Source of the DNA: Burkholderiales bacterium
GTDB taxonomy: Bacteria; Pseudomonadota; Gammaproteobacteria; Burkholderiales; Chitinimonadaceae
NCBI GenBank assembly: GCA_019234745.1
Contig: JAFAKZ010000359.1
Location: 1-12,445, forward strand
DNA length: 12,445 nt
Direction: 5' to 3'
Every line of letters starts with the position of its first letter. The first letter of the stretch is position 1. Below, in pieces: positions 6,724 through 12,445 of this stretch. The translations under genes and the position numbers were made by a program. The notes under the pieces are model-generated. The model made no database searches, was not told the origin of the DNA, and worked only from the letters and a program-made list of their open reading frames with translations.

Positions 6724-6813
6724 GCCGTCCCGCATTGTTGCGCGGGCGAGCCATGCTTCGCTGCCGTTCGGTGTGAATGAACCCTGCCGGACGGCAACCC
6801 ATTTCAGAAACCG

Positions 6814-6840
6814 TTGATTGTGTTACGCTCCTGTTAATAG
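6814..6840 (+). promoter_or_regulatory. Possible gmk promoter
   Basis: TTGATT (6814-6819) and an extended -10, TGT-TAATAG (TAATAG at 6835-6840), lie just upstream of gmk, though the 15-base spacer is short. The spacer between yicC and gmk (134 bases) also holds CCCGC/GCGGG (6729-6746) and a distant GCCGTC/GACGGC pair (6724-6729 with 6790-6795), none followed by a T-run. gmk may thus be both read through from yicC and started locally. Confidence 0.35.
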
Positions 6841-6857
6841 CGTCACAAGGATATTCC

Positions 6858-7472
6858 ATGAACAAGGGCAATCTTTACGTCGTTACCGCGCCTTCCGGCG
6901 CAGGTAAGACCACGCTCGTACTGGCGCTATTGGCCGCCGAACCGCAGGTACAGCTCTCCGTCTCCTACACCACGCGCGCGCCGCGCGAGGGCGAGGCGGA
7001 TGGCCGCGACTACCACTTTGTGAGCCGAGAGAAGTTCATGGAGATGGTCAACCATGGTGATTTTCTCGAACACGCGGAAGTGCATGGCAACCTCTATGGC
7101 ACCTCGCAAAGCTGGATCACGGACGCGATCAGCTCGGGTCGCGACATCCTGCTGGAAATCGACTGGCAGGGTGCGCAGCAGGTGCGCAAGATATTCCCGG
7201 ACGCGATTGGCATCTTCATCCTGCCGCCCTCGGCTGCTGTCCTGGAGCAGCGCCTGCGCAACCGCGGCAAGGACAGCGAAGAAGCGATCCGCCAGCGCCT
7301 GATCAATGCGCGTGAAGAGATCAGCCACGTGGACGAGTTCGATTACGCCATCGTCAACGAGCATATCGACCTCGCCGTGCGCGATATCGTCGGCATCGTC
7401 CGCGCCGAACGTTGCCGCCTGGCGAAGCAATCCCTGCGGCACGGCGAGCTGATCGCCAGCCTCAAGGGCTAA
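6858..7472 (+). CDS. gmk: Guanylate kinase
   Basis: Guanylate kinase phosphorylates GMP to GDP with ATP, feeding GTP, dGTP and ppGpp pools. The 204-residue protein has the P-loop APSGAGKTT at 11-19, the GMP-binding segment SVSYTTRAPREGEADGRDYHF, ILLEIDWQGAQQVR in the core, and the lid region RLRNRGKDSEEAIRQRL. MNKGNLYVVTAPSGAGK is the expected N-terminus, so the upstream in-frame ATG at 6777, which would add 27 unrelated residues, is rejected; AAGG seven bases before this ATG supports the choice. It lies in the yicC-gmk-rpoZ-spoT run, linking guanine nucleotide supply with the stringent-response enzyme. Confidence 0.97.
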   Translation: MNKGNLYVVTAPSGAGKTTLVLALLAAEPQVQLSVSYTTRAPREGEADGRDYHFVSREKFMEMVNHGDFLEHAEVHGNLYGTSQSWITDAISSGRDILLEIDWQGAQQVRKIFPDAIGIFILPPSAAVLEQRLRNRGKDSEEAIRQRLINAREEISHVDEFDYAIVNEHIDLAVRDIVGIVRAERCRLAKQSLRHGELIASLKG

Positions 7473-7484
7473 ACTGGATCAAGA

Positions 7485-7506
7485 GGCATGGCGCCTGCGC
7501 CGTGCC
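7485..7506 (+). other. GC-rich intercistronic hairpin between gmk and rpoZ
   Basis: GGCATGGCGC pairs with GCGCCGTGCC around a 2-base turn (ten pairs, one G-U). A smaller GGGC/GCCC hairpin follows at 7518-7529. Neither is followed by T residues, so this looks like an RNA stability or processing element rather than a terminator. It starts 12 bases after the gmk stop. Confidence 0.5.
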
Positions 7507-7564
7507 CCATTTGAAGTGGGCTCTGGCCCGTAATTTGCATGATTGCACGACAAAGGTAAGCACC

Positions 7565-7774
7565 ATGGCTCGCATCACCGTAGAAGACTGTCTCGACCGT
7601 ATCCCGAACCGTTTCGACCTGACCCTGGCCGCCGCCTACCGCGCCCGCCAGCTGGCCAACGGCTCGACCCCGCTCGTCGACCAGGTCGGCCGCGACAAAC
7701 CCACCGTGCTGGCCCTGCGCGAGCTGGCCGCCGGCAAGATCGGCATGGAAATCCTGAGCCGCGTACGCAGCTAA
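7565..7774 (+). CDS. rpoZ: RNA polymerase omega subunit
   Basis: The 69-residue protein begins MARITVEDCLDRIPNRFDLTLAAAYRARQL, the conserved omega block that clamps the beta-prime C-terminus in RNA polymerase, and includes the KPTVLALRELAAGKIG helix region. Omega helps RNA polymerase assembly and, in E. coli, forms one ppGpp-binding site together with beta-prime, which fits the adjoining spoT gene. The length is usual for betaproteobacteria, shorter than the 91 residues of E. coli because the acidic tail is missing. AAAGG lies about eight bases before the ATG. A strong terminator follows, so spoT probably needs its own transcription signal or read-through. Confidence 0.97.
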   Translation: MARITVEDCLDRIPNRFDLTLAAAYRARQLANGSTPLVDQVGRDKPTVLALRELAAGKIGMEILSRVRS

Positions 7775-7791
7775 GCACTAGAAGCATGAAG

Positions 7792-7816
7792 AAAAGCGGG
7801 CCCGTGCCCGCTTTTT
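7792..7816 (+). terminator. Rho-independent terminator after rpoZ
   Basis: AAAAGCGGGC pairs perfectly with GCCCGCTTTT around a CCGT loop and ends in five T residues, 17 bases after the rpoZ stop. The flanking A-run makes it potentially bidirectional. Confidence 0.92.
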
Positions 7817-7868
7817 GTTCCTTGGCTCGTGCTAATCTGGCGCAGACTACGTCTACGTACCTCCTAAC

Positions 7869-7902
7869 GAGCGTCAGCGAGGCTCCCTCGCGGCGGCGAG
7901 GG
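7869..7902 (+). repeat. Palindromic repeat copy 1, upstream of spoT
   Basis: A 22-base core (7869-7890, containing GCGAGGCTCCCTCG) recurs in inverted orientation at 10310-10331 with one mismatch; flanking bases (ACGTC..CGTAC) are also partly shared. GCGAGG (7877-7882) can pair with CCTCGC (7886-7891), or CCCTCGC (7885-7891) can pair with GCGAGGG (7896-7902): two mutually exclusive stems. The element is in the 241-base gap between rpoZ and spoT, after the rpoZ terminator. Confidence 0.65.
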
Positions 7903-8015
7903 CGGGGGGAGTGGAATAAATCAGCGAGGAATCGTTGATTACTAGCGGACTGCAAGCGCACGGCTCTGCCGGGCGGAAGCTGCCGCCTTGAGCCTTCGCC
8001 ACACGCCGAACCTAC

Positions 8016-10205
8016 ATGATTGAATCCGCCGAACTCCCCATTTCGGAAGCCTACGCCACCCAGGTGGCGCGGGATGCGAATTCGCTCATCGCGAAGGTCG
8101 CCACCTACCTGAAGCCCGACGACGTCGCGCTGCTCGAGTCCGCCTTCAAGTTCGGCGCCATCTGCCATAAGGACCAGTTCCGGCGCAGCGGTGAACCTTA
8201 TATCACGCACCCGCTCGCGGTGGCCGAGATCCTGGCCGACCTGCATCTCGACGCCCAGGCCTTGGCGGCGGCCTTCCTGCACGATGTGCTGGAAGACACG
8301 GGCGTATCCAAGCTGGAGCTGACAGAACGCTTCGGCAAGCATATCGCCGAGCTGGTCGACGGCCTGTCTAAGCTGGAAAAGCTGGAATTCCAGAGCAAGG
8401 AAGAAGCGCAGGCGGAGAACTTCCGCAAGATGCTGATGGCCATGGCGCGCGATGTGCGCGTCATCCTCGTGAAGCTCGCCGACCGCCTGCACAACATGCG
8501 CACGCTGGGCGCCATGCGCGAGGAAAAGCAGCGCCGCATCGCTGCTGAGACGCTGGAAATCTACGCTCCCATCGCCAACCGCATCGGCCTGCACGCCATC
8601 TACCAGGAGCTGGAGGACTGGAGCTTCCGCTTCCTCTACCCCATGCGCTACGAGGTGCTGGCGAAGGCGCTGAAGAGCGCGCGCGGCAACCGGCGCGAGG
8701 TGGTGAGCAAGATACTCGACGCCATCAAGCAGCGCCTCTCGGACGCCCATATTGAGGCGACCGTATACGGCCGCGAAAAGCACCTGGCCAGCATCTACCG
8801 CAAGATGCAGGAAAAGCAGCTGAGCTTTTCCGAGGTGTTGGATATCTATGGCTTCCGCGTCATCGTACAGGACGTCCCCACCTGCTACCTGGTGCTCGGC
8901 GCCCTGCACGCGCTATACAAGCCGCGTCCCGGCACGTTCAAGGACTATATCGCCATCCCCAAGCCCAACGGCTACCAGAGCCTGCATACGGCCCTCTCGG
9001 GCCCCTACGGCACGCCCATCGAGGTGCAGATCCGCACGCACGAGATGCACAAGGTGGCGCAGTCCGGCGTGGCCTCGCACTGGATGTACAAATCTGGCGA
9101 CGAGGGCGTGAGCGACGTGCAGCAGAAGACGCACCAATGGCTGCAGTCGCTCTTGGAAATCCAGTCCATGTCGGGCGACTCGGTGGAGTTCCTGGAACAC
9201 ATCAAGGTCGACCTGTTCCCTGGCGAAATCTACGTATTCACGCCCAAGGGCAAGATCCTCACCCTGCCGCAGGGTTCGACGGCCGTGGACTTCGCCTATG
9301 CCGTGCACAGCGATATCGGCAACCGCTGCATCGCCGCGCGCATCAACTACGACCTGGTGCCGCTGCGCAGCCAGTTGAAGACGGGCGACCAGGTCGAGAT
9401 CATCACGGCGGCGCACGCCAAGCCCAACCCGAACTGGCTCAACTTCGTGGTGACGGGCAAGGCGCGCTCGCATATCCGCCACTTCATCAAGACCATGCGC
9501 TATGAGGAGTCTGTGCAGCTGGGCGAACGCATGCTGGCTCAATCGGTGCGCAGCCTGATGACGGAACAGGTGGATGTGCCCAACGACGCCTGGGACCGCT
9601 ACCTGCGCGAAAATGCGCCGTCGAAGCGCGACGAGATATTGTCGGACATCGGCCTGGGCAAGCGTCTGGGCGTGGTTGTGGCGCAGCGCCTGTTGATGCT
9701 CGCAGGCCTGATCGCGGAAGGCGAAGCACGCACGGGGCCTATCCTGATCCGCGGCACGGAAGGCGTGGCCGTGCAGTTCTCGCGCTGCTGCAACCCCATC
9801 CCGGGCGACCCCATCATCGGCATCATCAAGCAAGGCCAGGGCCTGGTCATCCACACGCACGACTGCCCGCAGGTGAGCCGCAACGGCCGCATCGACCCGG
9901 AAAAGGTGCTGGACGTGGAATGGGACGTACCCTCCGGCAAGCTGTTCGACGTGGCCATCAAGGTGCTGGCCATGCACGAGCGCGGCGTGCTGGCGCAGAT
10001 CGCCGCCGCCATCTCGGAGGCAGGTGCCAATATCGACAATGTGCGCATGGACAGCCACGACGACCAGGGCGACCGCTACACAGAAGTCACTTTCACCGTG
10101 CAGGTGGAAAACCGCGGCCACCTGGCGCGCGTAATGCAGTCGCTGCGCGCGCTGGAGCGCGTGGTGCGCATCCAGCGGCTCAAGAACATCCCATCTGGTA
10201 ACTAG
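8016..10205 (+). CDS. spoT: SpoT/Rsh, (p)ppGpp hydrolase-synthetase
   Basis: The 729-residue protein has the full long-RSH layout. The HD hydrolase domain shows ITHPLAVAEIL with His65, FLHDVLEDT with His89-Asp90 and KLADRLHNMRTL. The synthetase domain includes LDIYGFRVIV and FKDYIAIPKPNGYQSLHTA. The TGS domain (IYVFTPKGKILTLPQGSTAVDFAYAVHSDIG region), a conserved-cysteine block at RCCNPIPGD (Cys591-592) and a C-terminal ACT domain (DVAIKVLAMHERGVLAQI) follow. It breaks down, and probably also makes, ppGpp. The synthetase motif usually written RFKD reads Thr307-Phe-Lys-Asp here. The start is the only candidate because a stop lies nine codons upstream, and no clear Shine-Dalgarno precedes it; a GGCGG/CCGCC hairpin (7972-7987) occupies the leader. 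Confidence 0.96.
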   Translation: MIESAELPISEAYATQVARDANSLIAKVATYLKPDDVALLESAFKFGAICHKDQFRRSGEPYITHPLAVAEILADLHLDAQALAAAFLHDVLEDTGVSKLELTERFGKHIAELVDGLSKLEKLEFQSKEEAQAENFRKMLMAMARDVRVILVKLADRLHNMRTLGAMREEKQRRIAAETLEIYAPIANRIGLHAIYQELEDWSFRFLYPMRYEVLAKALKSARGNRREVVSKILDAIKQRLSDAHIEATVYGREKHLASIYRKMQEKQLSFSEVLDIYGFRVIVQDVPTCYLVLGALHALYKPRPGTFKDYIAIPKPNGYQSLHTALSGPYGTPIEVQIRTHEMHKVAQSGVASHWMYKSGDEGVSDVQQKTHQWLQSLLEIQSMSGDSVEFLEHIKVDLFPGEIYVFTPKGKILTLPQGSTAVDFAYAVHSDIGNRCIAARINYDLVPLRSQLKTGDQVEIITAAHAKPNPNWLNFVVTGKARSHIRHFIKTMRYEESVQLGERMLAQSVRSLMTEQVDVPNDAWDRYLRENAPSKRDEILSDIGLGKRLGVVVAQRLLMLAGLIAEGEARTGPILIRGTEGVAVQFSRCCNPIPGDPIIGIIKQGQGLVIHTHDCPQVSRNGRIDPEKVLDVEWDVPSGKLFDVAIKVLAMHERGVLAQIAAAISEAGANIDNVRMDSHDDQGDRYTEVTFTVQVENRGHLARVMQSLRALERVVRIQRLKNIPSGN

Positions 10206-10282
10206 CCACCAGAAGTGGAAACTCAATACTACAGTTCACCGCCCTCGCCGCCGCACCGTAAAGGGTATGCCGGGGTTGTAAA

Positions 10283-10296
10283 GGCGCTAAAGCGCC
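10283..10296 (+). other. Hairpin GGCGCT-AA-AGCGCC downstream of spoT
   Basis: A perfect six-base stem 77 bases after the spoT stop, just before the terminator-like structure at 10297-10347. No T-run follows it directly. It could be a processing or stability element for the spoT message. Confidence 0.45.
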
Positions 10297-10347
10297 AACG
10301 ACCACGCAACGAGGGAGCCTCGCTAACGCTCGTACGCGGACGTTTTT
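10297..10347 (+). terminator. Probable spoT terminator containing palindromic repeat copy 2
   Basis: The arm at 10297-10313 (AACGACCACGCAACGAG) is complementary to 10329-10344 with three mismatches and a one-base bulge, and TTTTT closes it at 10343-10347. The internal CGAGG/CCTCG hairpin is part of the 22-base repeat core (10310-10331), the inverted partner of the copy at 7869-7890. It acts as a plausible imperfect terminator between spoT and thiS. Confidence 0.5.
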
Positions 10348-10379
10348 GACCTTCCCTAAATCAAACAAGGTAACAGCAC

Positions 10380-10583
10380 GTGATCGACATCATCGTCAAC
10401 GGCGAACCTCGCCAAGTCCCCGCCGACGCCAATATCCGCAAGCTGGTCGAAATCCTCGGCCACACTGATCGCCGCATCGCGGTGGAGCGCAACGGCGAGA
10501 TTGTGCCGAAGAGCCTGCACGGCGACACGCTATTGGCCGCCGGCGATAAGCTGGAGATTGTTGTGGCGGTGGGCGGGGGCTGA
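10380..10583 (+). CDS. thiS: ThiS, sulfur carrier protein for thiamine biosynthesis
   Basis: A 67-residue ubiquitin-fold protein beginning MIDIIVNGEPRQVPADANIRKL and ending in VVAVGGG. The C-terminal Gly-Gly is adenylated by ThiF and converted to a thiocarboxylate that donates sulfur to ThiG during thiazole formation. AVERNGEIVPKS is the usual mid-protein block. It starts with GTG, with AAGG nine bases upstream. It normally sits directly before thiG; here a convergent gene and a spacer intervene, so the two are not simply co-translated. No TPP riboswitch is recognisable upstream. Confidence 0.95.
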   Translation: MIDIIVNGEPRQVPADANIRKLVEILGHTDRRIAVERNGEIVPKSLHGDTLLAAGDKLEIVVAVGGG

Positions 10584-10600
10584 GTACAACCCCCTACGGC

Positions 10601-10936
10601 CTAGCGCACAAACTTCGGCTCGCTCAACACCGTCACACGCTTGTTGTGCGCATCCACGACAACCCTCACGTTGCCTGCCGCACCGATGCGATCGAGGTTA
10701 TCGAGCCAGCTCGCATTGCCTTCCACGCTAACGTCCTTCGGCAGCTGAACGCCGGGCTCCACGAATACCTGCCAGTCGGCCGGCACGATTTCGGCCAGCG
10801 TTTGGCGCGTGGGCTGGGTGGTCGACTCGGCCGTGACGAGGCTCGGCGCGTGACCTTCCACGCTAAGGTGCTCATAAGGTTGGGCGAAAGCGGCAGTAGA
10901 CAGGAGTGCGGCGAAAACGGCGGCTTGCATGACCAT
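10601..10936 (-). CDS. Small exported TcpQ-like protein
   Basis: The 111-residue protein starts with a hydrophobic segment ending in AFA|QP near residue 18, a likely signal peptide, although its N-region (MVMQ) lacks the usual positive charge. Residues about 45-107 (LAEIVPADWQVFVEPGVQL, then VEGNASWLDNLDRIG and NVRVVVDAHNKRVTVL) resemble the TcpQ/PilL C-terminal domain or short secretin/TonB N-terminal domains, which bind cell-envelope machinery. The call is by pattern and is moderate. AGGAGG lies seven bases before the ATG, and a TGA just upstream excludes a longer start. It lies alone on the minus strand between thiS and thiG, with no pilus genes nearby, and its stop is 17 bases from the thiS stop with no terminator between. 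Confidence 0.72.
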   Translation of the reverse strand: MVMQAAVFAALLSTAAFAQPYEHLSVEGHAPSLVTAESTTQPTRQTLAEIVPADWQVFVEPGVQLPKDVSVEGNASWLDNLDRIGAAGNVRVVVDAHNKRVTVLSEPKFVR

Positions 10937-10962
10937 GACAATTCCTCCTCAGGCATCAAATA

Positions 10963-11052
10963 TTGCGATCAGATGATTTAGCGCGGCTGCGTAGTCGCCC
11001 GCGTTGCAATCATCATTTCAAATGACTCCCGCTAAATCGCCCCCGTTGCGAT
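10963..11052. repeat. Repeat cluster in the tcpQ-like/thiG divergent spacer
   Basis: TCGCCCGCGTTGCAAT (10995-11010) recurs as TCGCCCCCGTTGCGAT (11037-11052), 14 of 16 identical, offset by exactly 42 bases. A third TTGCGAT is at 10963-10969, 41 bases before the second. GATTTAGCG (10975-10983) is inverted at 11030-11038 (CGCTAAATC), and TCATTTCAAATGA (11013-11025) is a palindrome between them. The spacing is near four helical turns and the location, between divergent starts, suits an operator array. The whole spacer is 257 bases. Confidence 0.5.
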
Positions 11053-11193
11053 GAAATGCAGGAAACAATGGATGAATTTCGGTTGCGCAAGACCGGCACG
11101 CCCAGCCAAGCCACCGCGCTCTCGCGAAAACGACCCTAATCCGGCACCTGCGCGGTAAAATTCAGCGCGATCCATCTCCCAAGGCAGACCACC

Positions 11194-11976
11194 ATGACCG
11201 CTCCCTTCTCCATCGCCGGCCGCGACTACGGCTCCCGCCTGCTTGTCGGTACGGGCAAGTACAAGGACTTCGCGGAGACGCGCGCCGCCATCGACGCATC
11301 GGGCGCGGAGATCGTCACGGTCGCCATCCGCCGCGTGAATATTGGCCAGGACGCGAATGCGCCCAGCCTGCTCGACTTCCTGCCACCCTCCGAATTCACC
11401 TATTTGCCCAACACGGCCGGCTGCTACACGGCCGACGACGCCGTACGCACGCTGCGCCTGGCGCGCGAACTCTTGGACGGCCACAAGCTGGTGAAGCTGG
11501 AAGTGCTGGGCGACCAGCACACCCTGTTCCCCGATGTGCGCCAGACGCTGAAGGCGGCCGAAACGCTGGTTGCAGACGGCTTCGACGTGATGGTGTACAC
11601 GTCCGACGACCCCATCATCGCGCGCGAACTGGAACAGATCGGCTGCTGCGCCATCATGCCACTGGCGAGCCTGATCGGCTCAGGCATGGGCATCCTCAAC
11701 CCCTGGAACCTCAAGCTCATCATCGAGCAGAGCAAGGTGCCCGTGATCGTGGACGCCGGCGTGGGTACGGCGTCCGACGCCGCCATCGCCATGGAGCTGG
11801 GCTGCGACGGCGTACTGATGAACACGGCCATCGCGCTGGCACAGAACCCCGTGCTGATGGCCGGCGCCATGAAGAAGGCCGTGGAAGCGGGCCGCGACGC
11901 CTTCCTGGCCGGCCGCATGCCACGCAAACTCTATTCCGCCAGCCCCAGCTCGCCCACCACGGGCATGATAGGCTGA
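11194..11976 (+). CDS. thiG: ThiG, thiazole synthase
   Basis: ThiG joins deoxyxylulose 5-phosphate, dehydroglycine and sulfur from ThiS thiocarboxylate into the thiazole phosphate of thiamine. The 260-residue TIM barrel shows LLVGTGKY at 16-23, TVAIRRVNI around 42-50, LPNTAGCYTADDAVRTLRLARE at 71-92 and VKLEVLGD, whose Lys101 is the expected Schiff-base residue. VYTSDDPIIARELEQIGCCAIMPL, IGSGMGI and DAGVGTASDAAIAMELGCDGVL are the phosphate-binding loops. Length and motifs are normal. AAGG lies nine bases before the ATG, and TAAAAT at 11156-11161 is a possible -10 element without a good -35. It is followed 44 bases later by trmB. Confidence 0.97.
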   Translation: MTAPFSIAGRDYGSRLLVGTGKYKDFAETRAAIDASGAEIVTVAIRRVNIGQDANAPSLLDFLPPSEFTYLPNTAGCYTADDAVRTLRLARELLDGHKLVKLEVLGDQHTLFPDVRQTLKAAETLVADGFDVMVYTSDDPIIARELEQIGCCAIMPLASLIGSGMGILNPWNLKLIIEQSKVPVIVDAGVGTASDAAIAMELGCDGVLMNTAIALAQNPVLMAGAMKKAVEAGRDAFLAGRMPRKLYSASPSSPTTGMIG

Positions 11977-12020
11977 GCTGGCTCTACGCCATATCCGAAC
12001 TACCATAGCTTGATGGTCAC

Positions 12021-12445
12021 ATGACGTCAGCCGAGACAAGACCGCACATGGATAATCCGCACCACCGCCATATCCGCAGCTTTGTGCTGCGCCAGGGACA
12101 TTTCTCGGAAGCGCAGACGCGCGCCATGGAAGAAGGCATGCCGCGCTGGGGCATCGAATACCGCCATGAGCACCTGGACCTCGCCGCCGCCTTCGGTCGC
12201 GAAGCCCGCCGCGTGCTGGAAATCGGCTTCGGCATGGGCGCCGCCACGGCCGACATCGCCGCCGCCCGCCCCGACACGGACTTCCTCGGCATCGAAGTAC
12301 ACGGCCCCGGCGTGGGCAACCTGCTCAAGCTGATCGACGAGAAGCAGATCAGCAATATCCGCATCCTGCGCCACGACGCCGTCGAAGTGGTCGACCATAT
12401 GCTGGCACCAAACAGCCTGGACGGCTTCCACCTCTACTTCCCCGA
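12021..12445 (+). CDS. trmB: TrmB, tRNA (guanine-46-N7)-methyltransferase, N-terminal part
   Basis: The reading frame is open to the right edge (141 codons). TrmB methylates G46 of tRNA using S-adenosylmethionine. RSFVLRQGHFSEAQTRAME and MPRWGIEY are the usual start, VLEIGFGMGAAT at 65-76 is the SAM-binding motif I, FLGIEVHGPGVGNLL follows, and the window ends in DGFHLYFP, just where the conserved FPDPWPK motif should begin. An in-frame ATG at 12048 is an alternative start; neither has a strong ribosome site, and the first is taken because a stop lies only five codons upstream. The 44-base gap to thiG has no hairpin, so the two may be co-transcribed. Confidence 0.94.
   Translation, partial: MTSAETRPHMDNPHHRHIRSFVLRQGHFSEAQTRAMEEGMPRWGIEYRHEHLDLAAAFGREARRVLEIGFGMGAATADIAAARPDTDFLGIEVHGPGVGNLLKLIDEKQISNIRILRHDAVEVVDHMLAPNSLDGFHLYFP

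Noticed and set aside
6777..6857. 27-codon N-terminal extension of guanylate kinase
   Set aside because: It covers the presumed promoter and the family N-terminus starts at 6858 with its own AAGG.
7575..10226. Two long antisense reading frames (444 and 437 residues) opposite spoT
   Set aside because: They are third-position GC shadows of spoT; their residue make-up is His/Ala/Gln/Val-rich with no domain, and they run through the rpoZ terminator or whole conserved domains.
10206..10379. TPP riboswitch before thiS
   Set aside because: The THI-box consensus (CTGAGA and the ACCTGATCTGG-like segment) is absent; the structures seen are the repeat-bearing terminator and a small hairpin.
11032..11520. 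162-residue minus-strand frame over the thiG start and spacer
   Set aside because: Overlaps the conserved thiG N-terminus and has no ribosome site or domain; the spacer portion is Gly/Arg-rich low complexity.

Overview
The window is ordinary chromosomal housekeeping DNA from a GC-rich betaproteobacterium. The evidence is gene order (rph next to a PP2C phosphatase/Ser-Thr kinase pair, divergent from yicC-gmk-rpoZ-spoT, then thiS/thiG and trmB) and the protein types. Neisseriales-like or Burkholderiales-like lineages both fit; the sequence alone does not settle the genus. No tRNA, rRNA, CRISPR array, transposase, integrase or phage gene was seen.

Left block, minus strand (1-3425): a tightly packed run reading rph > small 2OG-Fe(II) oxygenase > dusA > retropepsin-like aspartic protease > two-TM protein > rdgB (cut by the left edge). 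Gaps are 2 to 7 bases or 4-base ATGA overlaps, so it is probably one transcript from a promoter just upstream of rph. The theme is tRNA 3'-end processing, tRNA dihydrouridylation and nucleotide-pool cleaning, with three poorly characterised genes lodged between rph and rdgB.

Second minus-strand block (3597-5531): a Ser/Thr protein kinase followed by a PP2C-type phosphatase, an evident phospho-signalling pair. It is separated from rph by an unusual heptamer-based inverted repeat (3500-3592). A 325-base divergent control region (5532-5856), rich in palindromes, lies between the kinase and yicC.

Plus-strand block (5857-10205): yicC (endoribonuclease family), gmk (guanylate kinase), rpoZ (RNA polymerase omega) and spoT (ppGpp synthetase/hydrolase). 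It links GMP/GDP supply, RNA polymerase and the stringent response. A textbook terminator follows rpoZ. SpoT is flanked by two inverted copies of a short palindromic repeat; the upstream copy can form mutually exclusive hairpins and the downstream copy sits in a terminator-like structure.

Right block (10380-12445): thiS and thiG, partners in thiazole synthesis, are separated by a convergent gene for a small exported TcpQ-like protein and by a repeat-rich spacer. trmB (tRNA m7G46 methyltransferase) follows and runs off the right edge.

I found no convincing wholly new system. The points most worth a second look are the heptamer inverted repeat, the paired repeat around spoT, the 2OG oxygenase embedded in the tRNA-themed operon, the TcpQ-like insertion between thiS and thiG, and the altered RxKD motif of SpoT.
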